Of a stretch of 64,000 bases of DNA, positions 56,536 to 64,000 are shown piece by piece. Location: assembly GCF_004337985.1 (NCBI RefSeq), contig NC_043742.1:3892176-3956175 (forward strand), written 5' to 3'. The number at the start of each line of letters is the position of its first letter. Positions within the stretch are counted from its first letter, which is position 1. Source of the DNA: Pyricularia pennisetigena (taxonomy: Eukaryota; Ascomycota; Sordariomycetes; Magnaporthales; Pyriculariaceae). The position numbers and the translations under genes are program-made. The notes beneath the pieces were generated by a model. It saw nothing but the letters and a program-made list of their open reading frames with translations. It ran no database searches and was not told the origin of the DNA.

Positions 56536-58665
56536 ATGTCGTACATAAGGGTCAGCAATCGGGGGAGCCGGCAGAGGGCCAGCTTGGACGACAGCCCTCC
56601 TCCCCCTTACTCGGAAACCGACATGTTTTCAACGTCGGGACCTCGATCACCTTTGACGTCAGAATTTCCAAATTCAGCGAGCGGCTCGGTGCAAGACGCG
56701 CAGTCCACCACTGGCTGCTCCACCTCTACCGAGTCCGGCGAGGTGGTATACACCCCGCCGCTGACACCGACGAGCCCATCGGCCCACCAGTCAACCACCG
56801 GCAGCGATGCCATGAGCTTCAGCTCGAGCCTCCTGTCCGCGGCGGCCTTTTTCGAGTCCAGGCCGCCGACCGTCGCGACCCCCGGGCCGGGCAGCCAGAT
56901 CCTGCACACAGTCACGGTGGCGCCCGACACCACGCCGGACGACATACCCTACCCGCCTTCACTCGCCGGCCGCGACGTCTCGGCCGAGGACTGGCAGACT
57001 TTTGTCAACTTCCTGCTGCCGGACCACGCGGCGCGGGCGAATGAGGCCCTCGTCGACCGCAAGCTGAGGGCCGAGGGGGGAGACGGTGTCGGCAGCAGCG
57101 GCAGCTCTTCGTCCTCCAATAGCACCATCCACGCCGAGGCGCAGCTGGGGCAGATCCTCACGCCGGGGACTAGCGTGTGCGATGGCGGTGGCATGAGGGA
57201 CGAGACGGAGAGGACGGTGCGGGAGTGGAACGAGGGCTTCTTCGCGCCCAGGGGCGTCGCCATCGTGCCGCAGTCCTCGCACGACGATTACCTCGGCCCC
57301 TGGGAGTCGGCCAGCGCCAGCCGCAGCAGCAGGGGCAGGCGCGCGTCGGAAGCCCAAAATGCGAGAGAAGACAGCCGCCCAACGGACAGCCCCGACACCG
57401 CTGACGCAGACACTCCGGCAAGCACACCCCGCCGCCGCGGAAACCACGAGCGGCAGGCAGGCACAGAACCCGACACCAACACCCTGGGCCTGCGCTTCGG
57501 CAGCCTCAAGCTTGGCGGGCTTCAGCTCGACAGCTCTGGCATTAGGTTCGATGGCCGGCCGCTCCTGCCGGGCCTGTCGGCCCTGCACGCGAGGGGTCGC
57601 GGCGCCCGGCACGGCTGCGGGCGCGGCCGCGGCCGCGATTATGGAAGCAGCTCCTCACCCGGCGTCTTCTTGCCGCTCCCGCCGCCGCCGCCCAGGCTGT
57701 CCCTGCCCAAGTGGCAGCACGACGCCGTCGGCGGCAGCAACAGCAGCAGCAGCAGCAGCAGCGGCGAGTCGACCGCGACGCCCGCGGGCACGCCGACGTG
57801 GGGTCCCGGCGTAGCGGCGGTGCCTCACGTGATGCTCCCGAGAGGGTTTTACGAACCTGCGCCTCGGCACAAGCATTTTGAGGAGGAGCAGCACGAGAGC
57901 GGCGGCGGCGGCGGCGGCGGCGGTCACCGCGGGAGGAGGCGGCACGGTCACGGCGAGACAGCAGCAGCAGCGCACGGTTCCGGGTCCAGGTCGCGAGGCT
58001 CGTCGGTGGCCAGCGCGCGGAGCGCCTCGTCGGCGTCGTCGGTCGACTCGATCGAGAGCCTGCCGGCGTACGAGGATCTCGCCGACGAGCAGATCCCCGT
58101 CGCGAGGGATCTGCTCCGGCGCTGGCTGGACAGCCCCGGGCGGGCCATCACGCGCGAGAGCGCCAGGGTCATGAACGAGGAGATACGCTCCGCCGGCGCG
58201 AGGTCTGTGCCCGTGGAATGCGGACGGTCGGGTGGTCGGCAGCATGGGGCGGAGGATGGGCAGGAGGCGCAACGGAAGGAAGAGCTCGCCGTTCTGCGTC
58301 GCGAGGTGCAGGAGATGAGCACGCAGTGGAAGGCGGCCAAGCAAGTACAGAAACGATCTTGGAGGGAAGAGAGGCGGGAGAGGCGCCGGAACAGGAGGGC
58401 GGAATGGCGGGAACGGAGGGAGGCCAGGAGGGAGGTCAGGTCTGCGAAACGTGCGCTGAGGAGAGAGGCCAGGGACCTGAGATGGGGGAGACGCCGGGAG
58501 GATGGTCCGTTGGGTGGCGGCGGCGGCGGCGGCGTGGGCGTGGGCGAGCTCCTCGGCTTCGGAAGGCTGGTGGTACCCATATTGCAGCCGCCGCATCTCC
58601 AAACTGTGCCGCCGGGCCCCTTTGCGCACTGCTGTGGACATGAGAAGAGGGGATATGGGCTATGA
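56536..58665 (+). CDS. Hypothetical low-complexity protein with PPxY motif and basic coiled tail
   Basis: One uninterrupted frame of 709 aa from an ATG. Near the N-terminus is PPPPYSE (aa 21-27), a PPxY motif of the kind bound by WW domains of Rsp5-type ubiquitin ligases. A short conserved-looking block, DIPYPPSLAGRDVSAEDW and following (about aa 136-175), is Trp/Phe-containing and could be a small folded module. The middle is Ser/Gly/Pro-rich with AGC and GGC repeats giving Ser and Gly runs. A second ordered block, SLPAYEDLADEQIPVARDLLRRW, lies near aa 510. The last ~110 residues alternate Arg and Glu densely and are probably a long charged helix. No signal peptide or membrane segment is seen. 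I do not recognise the family. High GC and third-position bias in the sense frame support real coding despite long antisense frames. Confidence 0.7.
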   Translation: MSYIRVSNRGSRQRASLDDSPPPPYSETDMFSTSGPRSPLTSEFPNSASGSVQDAQSTTGCSTSTESGEVVYTPPLTPTSPSAHQSTTGSDAMSFSSSLLSAAAFFESRPPTVATPGPGSQILHTVTVAPDTTPDDIPYPPSLAGRDVSAEDWQTFVNFLLPDHAARANEALVDRKLRAEGGDGVGSSGSSSSSNSTIHAEAQLGQILTPGTSVCDGGGMRDETERTVREWNEGFFAPRGVAIVPQSSHDDYLGPWESASASRSSRGRRASEAQNAREDSRPTDSPDTADADTPASTPRRRGNHERQAGTEPDTNTLGLRFGSLKLGGLQLDSSGIRFDGRPLLPGLSALHARGRGARHGCGRGRGRDYGSSSSPGVFLPLPPPPPRLSLPKWQHDAVGGSNSSSSSSSGESTATPAGTPTWGPGVAAVPHVMLPRGFYEPAPRHKHFEEEQHESGGGGGGGGHRGRRRHGHGETAAAAHGSGSRSRGSSVASARSASSASSVDSIESLPAYEDLADEQIPVARDLLRRWLDSPGRAITRESARVMNEEIRSAGARSVPVECGRSGGRQHGAEDGQEAQRKEELAVLRREVQEMSTQWKAAKQVQKRSWREERRERRRNRRAEWRERREARREVRSAKRALRREARDLRWGRRREDGPLGGGGGGGVGVGELLGFGRLVVPILQPPHLQTVPPGPFAHCCGHEKRGYGL

Positions 58666-59234
58666 GTTGTCCCGGGCCTGGGTGTCTTGCTGCCTAGGTT
58701 TGTAATTTTGAATCCTGGGCCATGTTTGGTGGTTTCTTTCGAGGGATTATAATCAAAATGTAAGCAGCGTTTAAGTCATAAAAGACTATGAAATTGATAC
58801 TTTGTCTGTTTTATCGATCTATAAGGGTGAGCTCTGTCTGCTCTGGCAACACGCATATTGTTACTAACGACGTGGGGGCAACGCTGAACTTGTTTATGCA
58901 ACGCTCCCTCCCATAACTCGCCTGACCATGTCTGGATATTATTGCCAGCCGGCAGTCATAAAAAAAGAAAAAAAAAAAAAGAAAAAAAAATCCATCCTGA
59001 TCCTCCTGGCTCGCCGTTCCGTTCAAAGCATGGCGCATCTCTTTCTGAAAAAGTGATCTCTCTTGATCTTTGTAGTCGTACCTCATACACCCCCTTTTGC
59101 CCCCAACGATCATGATTCCTCCTCACAACCGGTTGAACGGTACTCTTGGAGCGACTTCGGCCGCCAGCTCAATCGCGTCGCCCCACCCAAAGGGGTCCCT
59201 GAAGGCTTCCCGGGTAGGCCGCCAAGGGCACCCA
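58666..59234. other. Convergent intergenic region with A-rich tracts
   Basis: This lies between the PPxY protein (+) and the small secreted protein (-). It has broken A runs at 58961-58989. No gene is seen. Confidence 0.5.
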
Positions 59235-59468
59235 TCATGCGCAGCCAAGCGGGCAGTCGCAGTCGGAGACGGTCTTCATGCTCATGCAGCAGGCGCTGAA
59301 GGCGCTCAGTCTTTCGCGGATGGAGCCGGCCGCGCAGTCGCCGTCCGCGTAGCGGCCTCCCGTGTCTTGGCAGCAGAGGACCGTCCAGGCGACGCCCTTG
59401 CGGCATTTGCATGCGTTGCTTGGGCCTGGGAGGATGGCGAGGAGGAGTGGGAGAATGTTGAGCTTCAT
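59235..59468 (-). CDS. Small secreted 10-cysteine protein (candidate effector)
   Basis: Single-exon frame of 77 aa. Residues 1-19 form a signal peptide (Lys at position 2, Leu-rich core, S-N-A cleavage site). The mature 58 residues hold ten Cys at 20, 22, 32, 33, 45, 60, 61, 70, 72 and 76, so five disulfides are possible. The order C-C / CC / C / CC / C-C / C includes two CC pairs but does not match the eight-Cys hydrophobin pattern. The D-C...S-I-x-E/R-x-L-S-x-F-x-x-CC spacing reminds me of a family of small secreted proteins in plant-associated Sordariomycetes, from memory and without a search. The role is unknown: candidates are effector, antimicrobial or surface protein. A + strand frame of similar length overlaps it, but the signal peptide and cysteine spacing favour this strand. 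Confidence 0.8.
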   Translation of the reverse strand: MKLNILPLLLAILPGPSNACKCRKGVAWTVLCCQDTGGRYADGDCAAGSIRERLSAFSACCMSMKTVSDCDCPLGCA

Positions 59469-60233
59469 GTTGGTTGTTTTCGTTTCGAGAGGCGTGAGCT
59501 CGGCGGGCTGGGCTTCTTTAGCTAGTGTCTAGGAGGGTCTAGAGATCGGTTTTGTTAGCATGACTGTTGTCTGATGGCGTTGTTCGAGGGAGGCTGGGCG
59601 AGTTTCTTGGTACTTTTGCTGTCCGAATGCTCGTCTATTTGAAAAGGACGACACGGTGACAGCAGAGTGAACTAGTTGGTTTTCGATACATTCAAGATGG
59701 GGTTTTGAAGGTGAAAGGGAGTGGTTTACATCCTTGAGTTGCAGAGTAGATCGAGGAGAAGGATCAAGGAAGAGGGAGAAGAAGAGGCTGTTTGTCATTA
59801 CCTGGGCAGATTTCATCAAATCAGAAGCCCAAATTGTTATTAAAAGACTAAGACTGGGCCGGAATGGCGTTTGAGTCCCCTAATTACGATTATTCTACAA
59901 ACGTGTCATGAGGAACTTGAAGTAAAAGTAAGAATCATCAAGTAGCCAGGAACACTTCAAACAAAGAAACACTGCCAACTTGTGACGGTCGCGTGCTTCG
60001 ATAGTCAGAAACCGCCTAACTGCAATAGCCGTACTAGAGTTTCCCTGCTCTCCAGATGTCCCTCAGGCCAGGTTCAGGTGCTCGAGAGCCGCGATCAAGT
60101 CCAGGCGCTGGAAAACTGCAACGACCGGATTTCCCTCGGTCACACCCATCAGATAGTTGTCCACCTCGGTGAAGCCGCCACTCTTCTTGTTGAAAGCGAT
60201 GCCGATCTGCCTCTTCAGCTTGGCAAAGGTCTC
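59469..60233. other. Intergenic, upstream of the 10-cysteine protein
   Basis: This is the promoter of the small secreted protein gene (-) and the 3' flank of the F-box-like gene (-). A + frame at 59982-60380 is antisense to the F-box-like coding end and has no support. Confidence 0.4.
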
Positions 60234-61781
60234 CTAGTCCATGTAGCCTATGTGCTCTTCGTCATAAACGGCCTCGGCATTTCTGATCTTGATCGGCAGC
60301 TCAGACTCCCAACCCCGCTGCTCGAGGCCGTTCTTGCGCAGACGAGGCATCTCCTTCCTCACCTCGTCCAGCAGATATGACCACCTGGTCTCGGGCCTTC
60401 CTCCGATGTGGAAGTGGTGCAGACCCAAGGCGTCAAGCTGCAGGCTGCTGAGCTTGGGGAGGTTCCGGACCAGATGGAGCAGCGTTTCGGCGGTCTCCAG
60501 CCGGCCGTTCTCGATGTGTAGACTCTCAAGATTGGGCCAAGAAGCCGACTTGAAAAGTGATTCATAGTAGTGAACGTCGGGGTTGTTGGACGCGTCGTAA
60601 TCCGCACACAAGCAATCCAGGCGTAGTCGCCGCATGTTCGTCGTATGGCACATACGTTCGATGATGTTGCTGAATCGTGACAACCTGTCATCGAATCTAT
60701 ACATCCATGCCTGTACTACATCCTTGACAAGCTTTGTCTGGGGATCAAATTGAAAGAGCCGAAGATCCGTACACGCCGCTGCCAGATCGCTGGCCGTCGC
60801 CAGCTGGATCGAATCGGTGAGGTCAAAAGCGGCATCGTCCTCCGGGTGCCGATCCCATCCGTACGGATCGATGGCGTCCCACGCCGGCAGCTCGTCGGGG
60901 ATTTGAAAGCCCACGACGCGCAGCTCCGTCAGTCTGACGCCCGCCCGGCGCACTGCGACGGGGATGTCGATGATCAGATCGAACGGGGGCGTGAATTCAC
61001 CAAGACCCTGTTCTTCTTTCAGCCTCGCGCAGTCGGTCCAGCTCAAAGGGAGAGCCAGTGCGGTGGGGTCGGCCTTGGCCTTCAGGGTTGAAAACAGCAG
61101 AGGGCCGAGGTGGGAATGTGCTTGCCTAGCGTCCTGCAGAACCAGGCTGGTTGCCGCCGGCATCAGAGCCATGGCCTGTCCGAGGCGGCGGATGGCGTCG
61201 CCGGTCTTGCGTAGGTCTTGCTGGGCCATGTAGCGGCGGCGGTATTCGGCCTTTATCAGGTGGAGGGCTGGCAAGAGCCTCTCGCGGTCCCGGCGGCTTA
61301 CATGCTGTGATCTCCAAACCCACTCCTCCAGGTCGCGTCTCATGACCGCCTCTTCCGTCGTCTCCTCTCTTTCCCAGGCCTCGGTGTCGTCAGGCGAAGG
61401 CTGTTGAAAGTCCTCCCACGCCCACAAAAGATATTTTGCCAAGCTCGCGAGATCTTCCACCAGGACGGGGTCGTAGAAGCCCAGCTTCACGTGAACGGTC
61501 TTGACATGTTGCGAGAGATGGGGATGCCGGGAAATGTGCTCTAGCCTCTCGAGCGATTCGGCATCGAGAATGGAGCAAGAGATTGAAGTGAAGAGCGGGC
61601 GTGCAGCAAGCTTGGAGAACCTGCGGCAGGTCAAGCGGATGCTTTTGAGGTCGTTGATTTGTTTGGTTTGGCCATAAAGAGGGAGAGAAGAAGAGTCATC
61701 GGACGCATCTGCTGTGCTGTTATGGACACAGCTGATGACGTCCAGCAAAAGTTCCACTGGGATATCATCGATTGTTGCCAT
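60234..61781 (-). CDS. F-box-like / leucine-rich fungal protein
   Basis: Intronless frame, 515 aa, from the ATG at 61781. The N-terminus, IDDIPVELLLDVISCV and on to LKSIRLTCRRFSKLAARPLF, is an F-box-like motif (L-P-x-E-L/I...I...L-x-L-R-x-V/T-C-R-x-F). The rest contains regularly spaced leucine motifs such as LRLDCL, LESLHIENGRL, LSSLQLDALGL, as in degenerate leucine-rich repeats of fungal F-box proteins. In the family, the F-box binds Skp1 in an SCF ubiquitin ligase and the remainder selects the target; the target here is unknown. The open frame continues upstream to 62117, but the first ATG in good position with the motif close behind is 61781. A short upstream ORF ends 2 nt before this ATG. 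Confidence 0.85.
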   Translation of the reverse strand: MATIDDIPVELLLDVISCVHNSTADASDDSSSLPLYGQTKQINDLKSIRLTCRRFSKLAARPLFTSISCSILDAESLERLEHISRHPHLSQHVKTVHVKLGFYDPVLVEDLASLAKYLLWAWEDFQQPSPDDTEAWEREETTEEAVMRRDLEEWVWRSQHVSRRDRERLLPALHLIKAEYRRRYMAQQDLRKTGDAIRRLGQAMALMPAATSLVLQDARQAHSHLGPLLFSTLKAKADPTALALPLSWTDCARLKEEQGLGEFTPPFDLIIDIPVAVRRAGVRLTELRVVGFQIPDELPAWDAIDPYGWDRHPEDDAAFDLTDSIQLATASDLAAACTDLRLFQFDPQTKLVKDVVQAWMYRFDDRLSRFSNIIERMCHTTNMRRLRLDCLCADYDASNNPDVHYYESLFKSASWPNLESLHIENGRLETAETLLHLVRNLPKLSSLQLDALGLHHFHIGGRPETRWSYLLDEVRKEMPRLRKNGLEQRGWESELPIKIRNAEAVYDEEHIGYMD

Positions 61782-61783
61782 AT

Positions 61784-61819
61784 TCAGCTTGAAACAAAGA
61801 CCTGGCACAGAATTGCCAT
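61784..61819 (-). promoter_or_regulatory. Upstream ORF of 11 codons before the F-box-like gene
   Basis: An ATG in strong context (GGCCATGG) opens an 11-residue frame whose TGA ends 2 nt before the main start codon. If transcribed in the leader, it would force re-initiation or leaky scanning. Confidence 0.4.
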
Positions 61820-62926
61820 GGCCTTTGGGTGTTCGTGATGCTATGCTGCGAAGGGATCGAGTGGGTAGAGATGTGAATCTGCGAGTGGTGATGAAGTGAT
61901 AATCAAAGAAGAGAATGAAAGAAAAGGAAAAAAAGAAAGAGAGAGAAAGAGAGGGAGAGCAGACGGCACAATTCCTCACAATGTGATGAGGCAAAGGACG
62001 CAAGACCTGGCCTGGCTTGACTTGGAATTCAGGGACTGATGTCAGCGTAATTGATCTTTGTTTTGCTGCAAAAGATGGTAGAAGCAGAGGAATATTTGTT
62101 AGCCCTAAAGCACCCATGTGTGTGCGTGTGTGCCAAAACCTACCAGCTCAGGTTCTGCGGTTCAGCTTTACCTCACCTCATTGACTTCACTAACAACCAG
62201 ACGCTGCTCCAAGCACGACCCATCCTATCTTGACTGCGTCATGACCCAGGACTTTGTTATATTACTGTCAACGGGGCCAGCTTTAAACCGATACACAGCA
62301 AACATATGAGCTTCTGACCCCAGAAATGAGCAAGGGCCAGTACAATATATATCAGGTTGGCTCCTGATGTCATGATTTGGACCAGCTGGCAGACAATATC
62401 CCTTATCTTGACATGGTGCAATTCATCCCACAAGCAACACAGTCATCCCTTTCTTTTTTTAGTCTTTCCTAGATATCACGATAATCTTGTCACAGTCAAC
62501 GTTCCAAAATCTCTCCTATAAGTGGTTTGAACCCCCGTGCGTCTCGACAAATTCTATACAGGACTACAAGGCGCAGAGACAGCTGGGTATGTTGGAGGCC
62601 CTCTCCTTACGGTATGGTTCATATTTGAGTTGTTATTTTAGGCTTTAGTTTTTTTTATTTTTTTTTTTTCTTCTTCTCTTTCAGGGTCGTCCTTGGCTCA
62701 TTTTCGACTCGCGACAAAGGCCCTAGCGGAACCTTGACTGCCCACGAGGGTTGCAGGGCTGAAATCGGGTGAGGGGAGGGAAAAGGAACAGAAACAAGTT
62801 CATGAGAACATCTGGACGATCAATTAATCAATCGGAGGTTTCAGGGTGTAACTCCTTGTTCCCTTGGGTTTATTTGCTCATTTCTGAGTCCGGGGAAAAG
62901 TATAATGATAAAATTATAAGAAAGAA

Positions 62927-62967
62927 AACAAATAAACAAACAAACAAATAAATAAATAAATAGATAA
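62927..62967. repeat. AAAC/AAAT microsatellite
   Basis: Tandem AAAC units change to AAAT units, with one GATA interruption near the end. Confidence 0.85.
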
Positions 62968-63618
62968 AACATGCCCAATTATAGTTCCCGGTCTCGACAT
63001 CCAATGGTTGCTCGAGCAAAAGCTAGTAAAAGTAAAAAAGCACGTTGTGCTGACTCTGGGGCCATTCCATAAACGGCAATAATATGCCCCAGGAATTTGA
63101 GCATGTTTGTCCGGTTTGCGCAAGTTTGAGGGGGTTTGCCAGTGTGACCAGGCTCCGCCAAGACCATCGCTCTGGACCTCCGCAACTAACGCGCTCAGCG
63201 TTCATGGTCCCCGCCCCCTACCTATAACCTACCACAGTAGCAATCGAGTGGGCAAAAGAGGCAGCTCGTCAAGGGATTCGGGGGGTGAGCAGATATTCAA
63301 AGTTGTGATATCTTGCGCAAAACACGAGATGGCGTTTTCTGTTTTGGTTGGATCGTTCCAAAACTCCGGCGGCAACAGTGCCACAACAGTGCTTTTCAAC
63401 TTAATTGGGGAAGGGGTGTTGAAGGGAATGCATATATTTCAACGGTAGCTTCATCGCCTATCCGGATCGACCTGGTTTCCTACCTTATTCTGCTATTATC
63501 CAAACTACAGACACAAGATCGATTTGTTGAATACCGATCCCAGGTGACAAATTTTACAATCTGGTCATATATACATTCACGCATTCACGACAGTTCTTGG
63601 TCAAACAAAAACACCACA

Positions 63619-64000
63619 ATGGACATCTCACCAGTTACAGTATCCAGGCCTCCACACTCGGGACGATGGCCTCGAACGGCAAGACTAGTGTGGCGGGCAA
63701 GGGAGGAGATCTCTGATGACGGCGAGGCGTTGTTGGTATGGGTACGTTTTAAAAAACAACAACATCAAAACCGCTTCCTCCATCACTTTCTTCATCTTAG
63801 CAACAAGATACCAACTCTCAAACGAAACACAGGACGAGGTCTGGACGAGACCAAGCCGCAAGTTCGGACGCTCCAAGGAAGGCCGGCTGCGGCAGGTAGC
63901 CGAGATCCCGACGCTGGCGCCGCACTTCCCGCGGCTGCTCAAGGCGAACCGGATAAACGGCGTGCTGACGCTGGCGCGGCCCGCATACCGCCGGCGGGCG
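63619..64000 (+). CDS. Possible 5' part of a gene cut by the window edge
   Basis: An ATG at 63619 opens about 38-40 codons up to a donor (TTG|GTATGG at 63736 or TGG|GTACGT at 63742, both in phase). A CACAG acceptor at 63832 would then join, in phase, to a GC-rich frame that stays open to the end of the window and ends in Arg/Ala-rich residues. Composition from 63833 onward (GC-rich, codon-biased) is like coding sequence of this genome. There is no recognisable motif in the part visible. The start and first exon are uncertain; an alternative ATG at 63666 hits a stop after 16 codons. Confidence 0.35.
   Translation, partial: MDISPVTVSRPPHSGRWPRTARLVWRAREEISDDGEALLVWVRFKKQQHQNRFLHHFLHLSNKIPTLKRNTGRGLDETKPQVRTLQGRPAAAGSRDPDAGAALPAAAQGEPDKRRADAGAARIPPAG

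Larger units (their letters stand above)
61782..63618. other. Upstream region of the F-box-like gene and right intergenic
   Basis: No supported gene in 1.8 kb. It holds the leader of the F-box-like gene with a purine-rich run (61915-61960, + strand), a short TG repeat near 62116-62132, T-runs near 62650-62668 and an A-rich AAAC/AAAT microsatellite. Confidence 0.45.

Noticed and set aside
57655..58641. 328-codon - frame opposite the PPxY protein
   Set aside because: Arg/Pro/Ala shadow of repeat-rich GC sequence. The + frame starts with ATG and has ordered blocks; some doubt remains because both strands are open.
59097..59525. 142-codon + frame overlapping the 10-cysteine protein
   Set aside because: Ala/Val/Arg-rich without signal or motif; the - frame has a signal peptide and cysteine pattern.
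62518..62560. B-box-like string suggesting another tRNA
   Set aside because: The T-stem does not pair and no acceptor or D-arm can be found on either strand.

Overview
This window reads as a chromosomal segment of a filamentous ascomycete (Pezizomycotina, most likely Sordariomycetes). Genes are mostly interrupted by short introns of about 50-110 nt with GTAAGT-like donors and CTAAC-type branch points. Promoters are pyrimidine-rich, there are Zn2Cys6 and sugar-permease genes typical of moulds, and a nuclear-type tRNA-Phe carries an intron. The species cannot be fixed from sequence alone. I support 20 protein-coding genes (one cut by the right edge), one tRNA and one weak small ORF. The gene models were spliced by eye; reading phase closes at every junction.

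Layout. 1-8 kb: a GDP-mannose pyrophosphorylase alpha-type subunit (-) and a long Mx/dynamin-like GTPase (+) with an inserted disordered segment. 8.7-13 kb: a 2,2-dialkylglycine decarboxylase-like enzyme (-) directly downstream of a Zn2Cys6 regulator (-), then tRNA-Phe (-). 14-21 kb: a short-chain dehydrogenase, an alpha-glucoside-type permease and a flavin monooxygenase (all +). With the decarboxylase pair these give an accessory-metabolism character to 8.7-20.7 kb. 21.9-22.6 kb: a small secreted protein. 23.9-25.6 kb: COX10 (heme O synthase). 27.3-28.4 kb: a two-repeat Myb/SANT protein (-).

28.4-33.7 kb is a 5.4 kb stretch without a convincing gene. It is followed by a second sugar porter (33.8-36.1 kb) and a 1,519-residue chromatin-like protein with two C2H2 fingers and a histone-H1-like tail (38-42.6 kb). 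45.4-46.8 kb encodes a seven-zinc-knuckle CNBP/Gis2-type protein, convergent with a cytochrome b5-acyl-CoA dehydrogenase fusion (47.6-49.4 kb). 51.4-55.4 kb holds a flavin amine oxidase and eIF2B beta. 56.5-61.8 kb holds a large low-complexity protein with a PPxY motif, a 10-cysteine secreted mini-protein (-) and an F-box-like protein (-). A gene fragment may start at 63.6 kb.

The housekeeping genes (GMPPA, COX10, eIF2B beta, CNBP, tRNA-Phe) are ordinary. The most interesting items are four. The dynamin-like GTPase has a SUMO-interaction-type motif plus two SUMO-acceptor-type motifs. The decarboxylase-regulator pair may be a dialkyl-amino-acid catabolic module. There are two predicted small secreted cysteine-rich proteins. 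The large unrecognised finger protein has a tandem C-terminal repeat. Two introns appear to use GC-AG splice sites.
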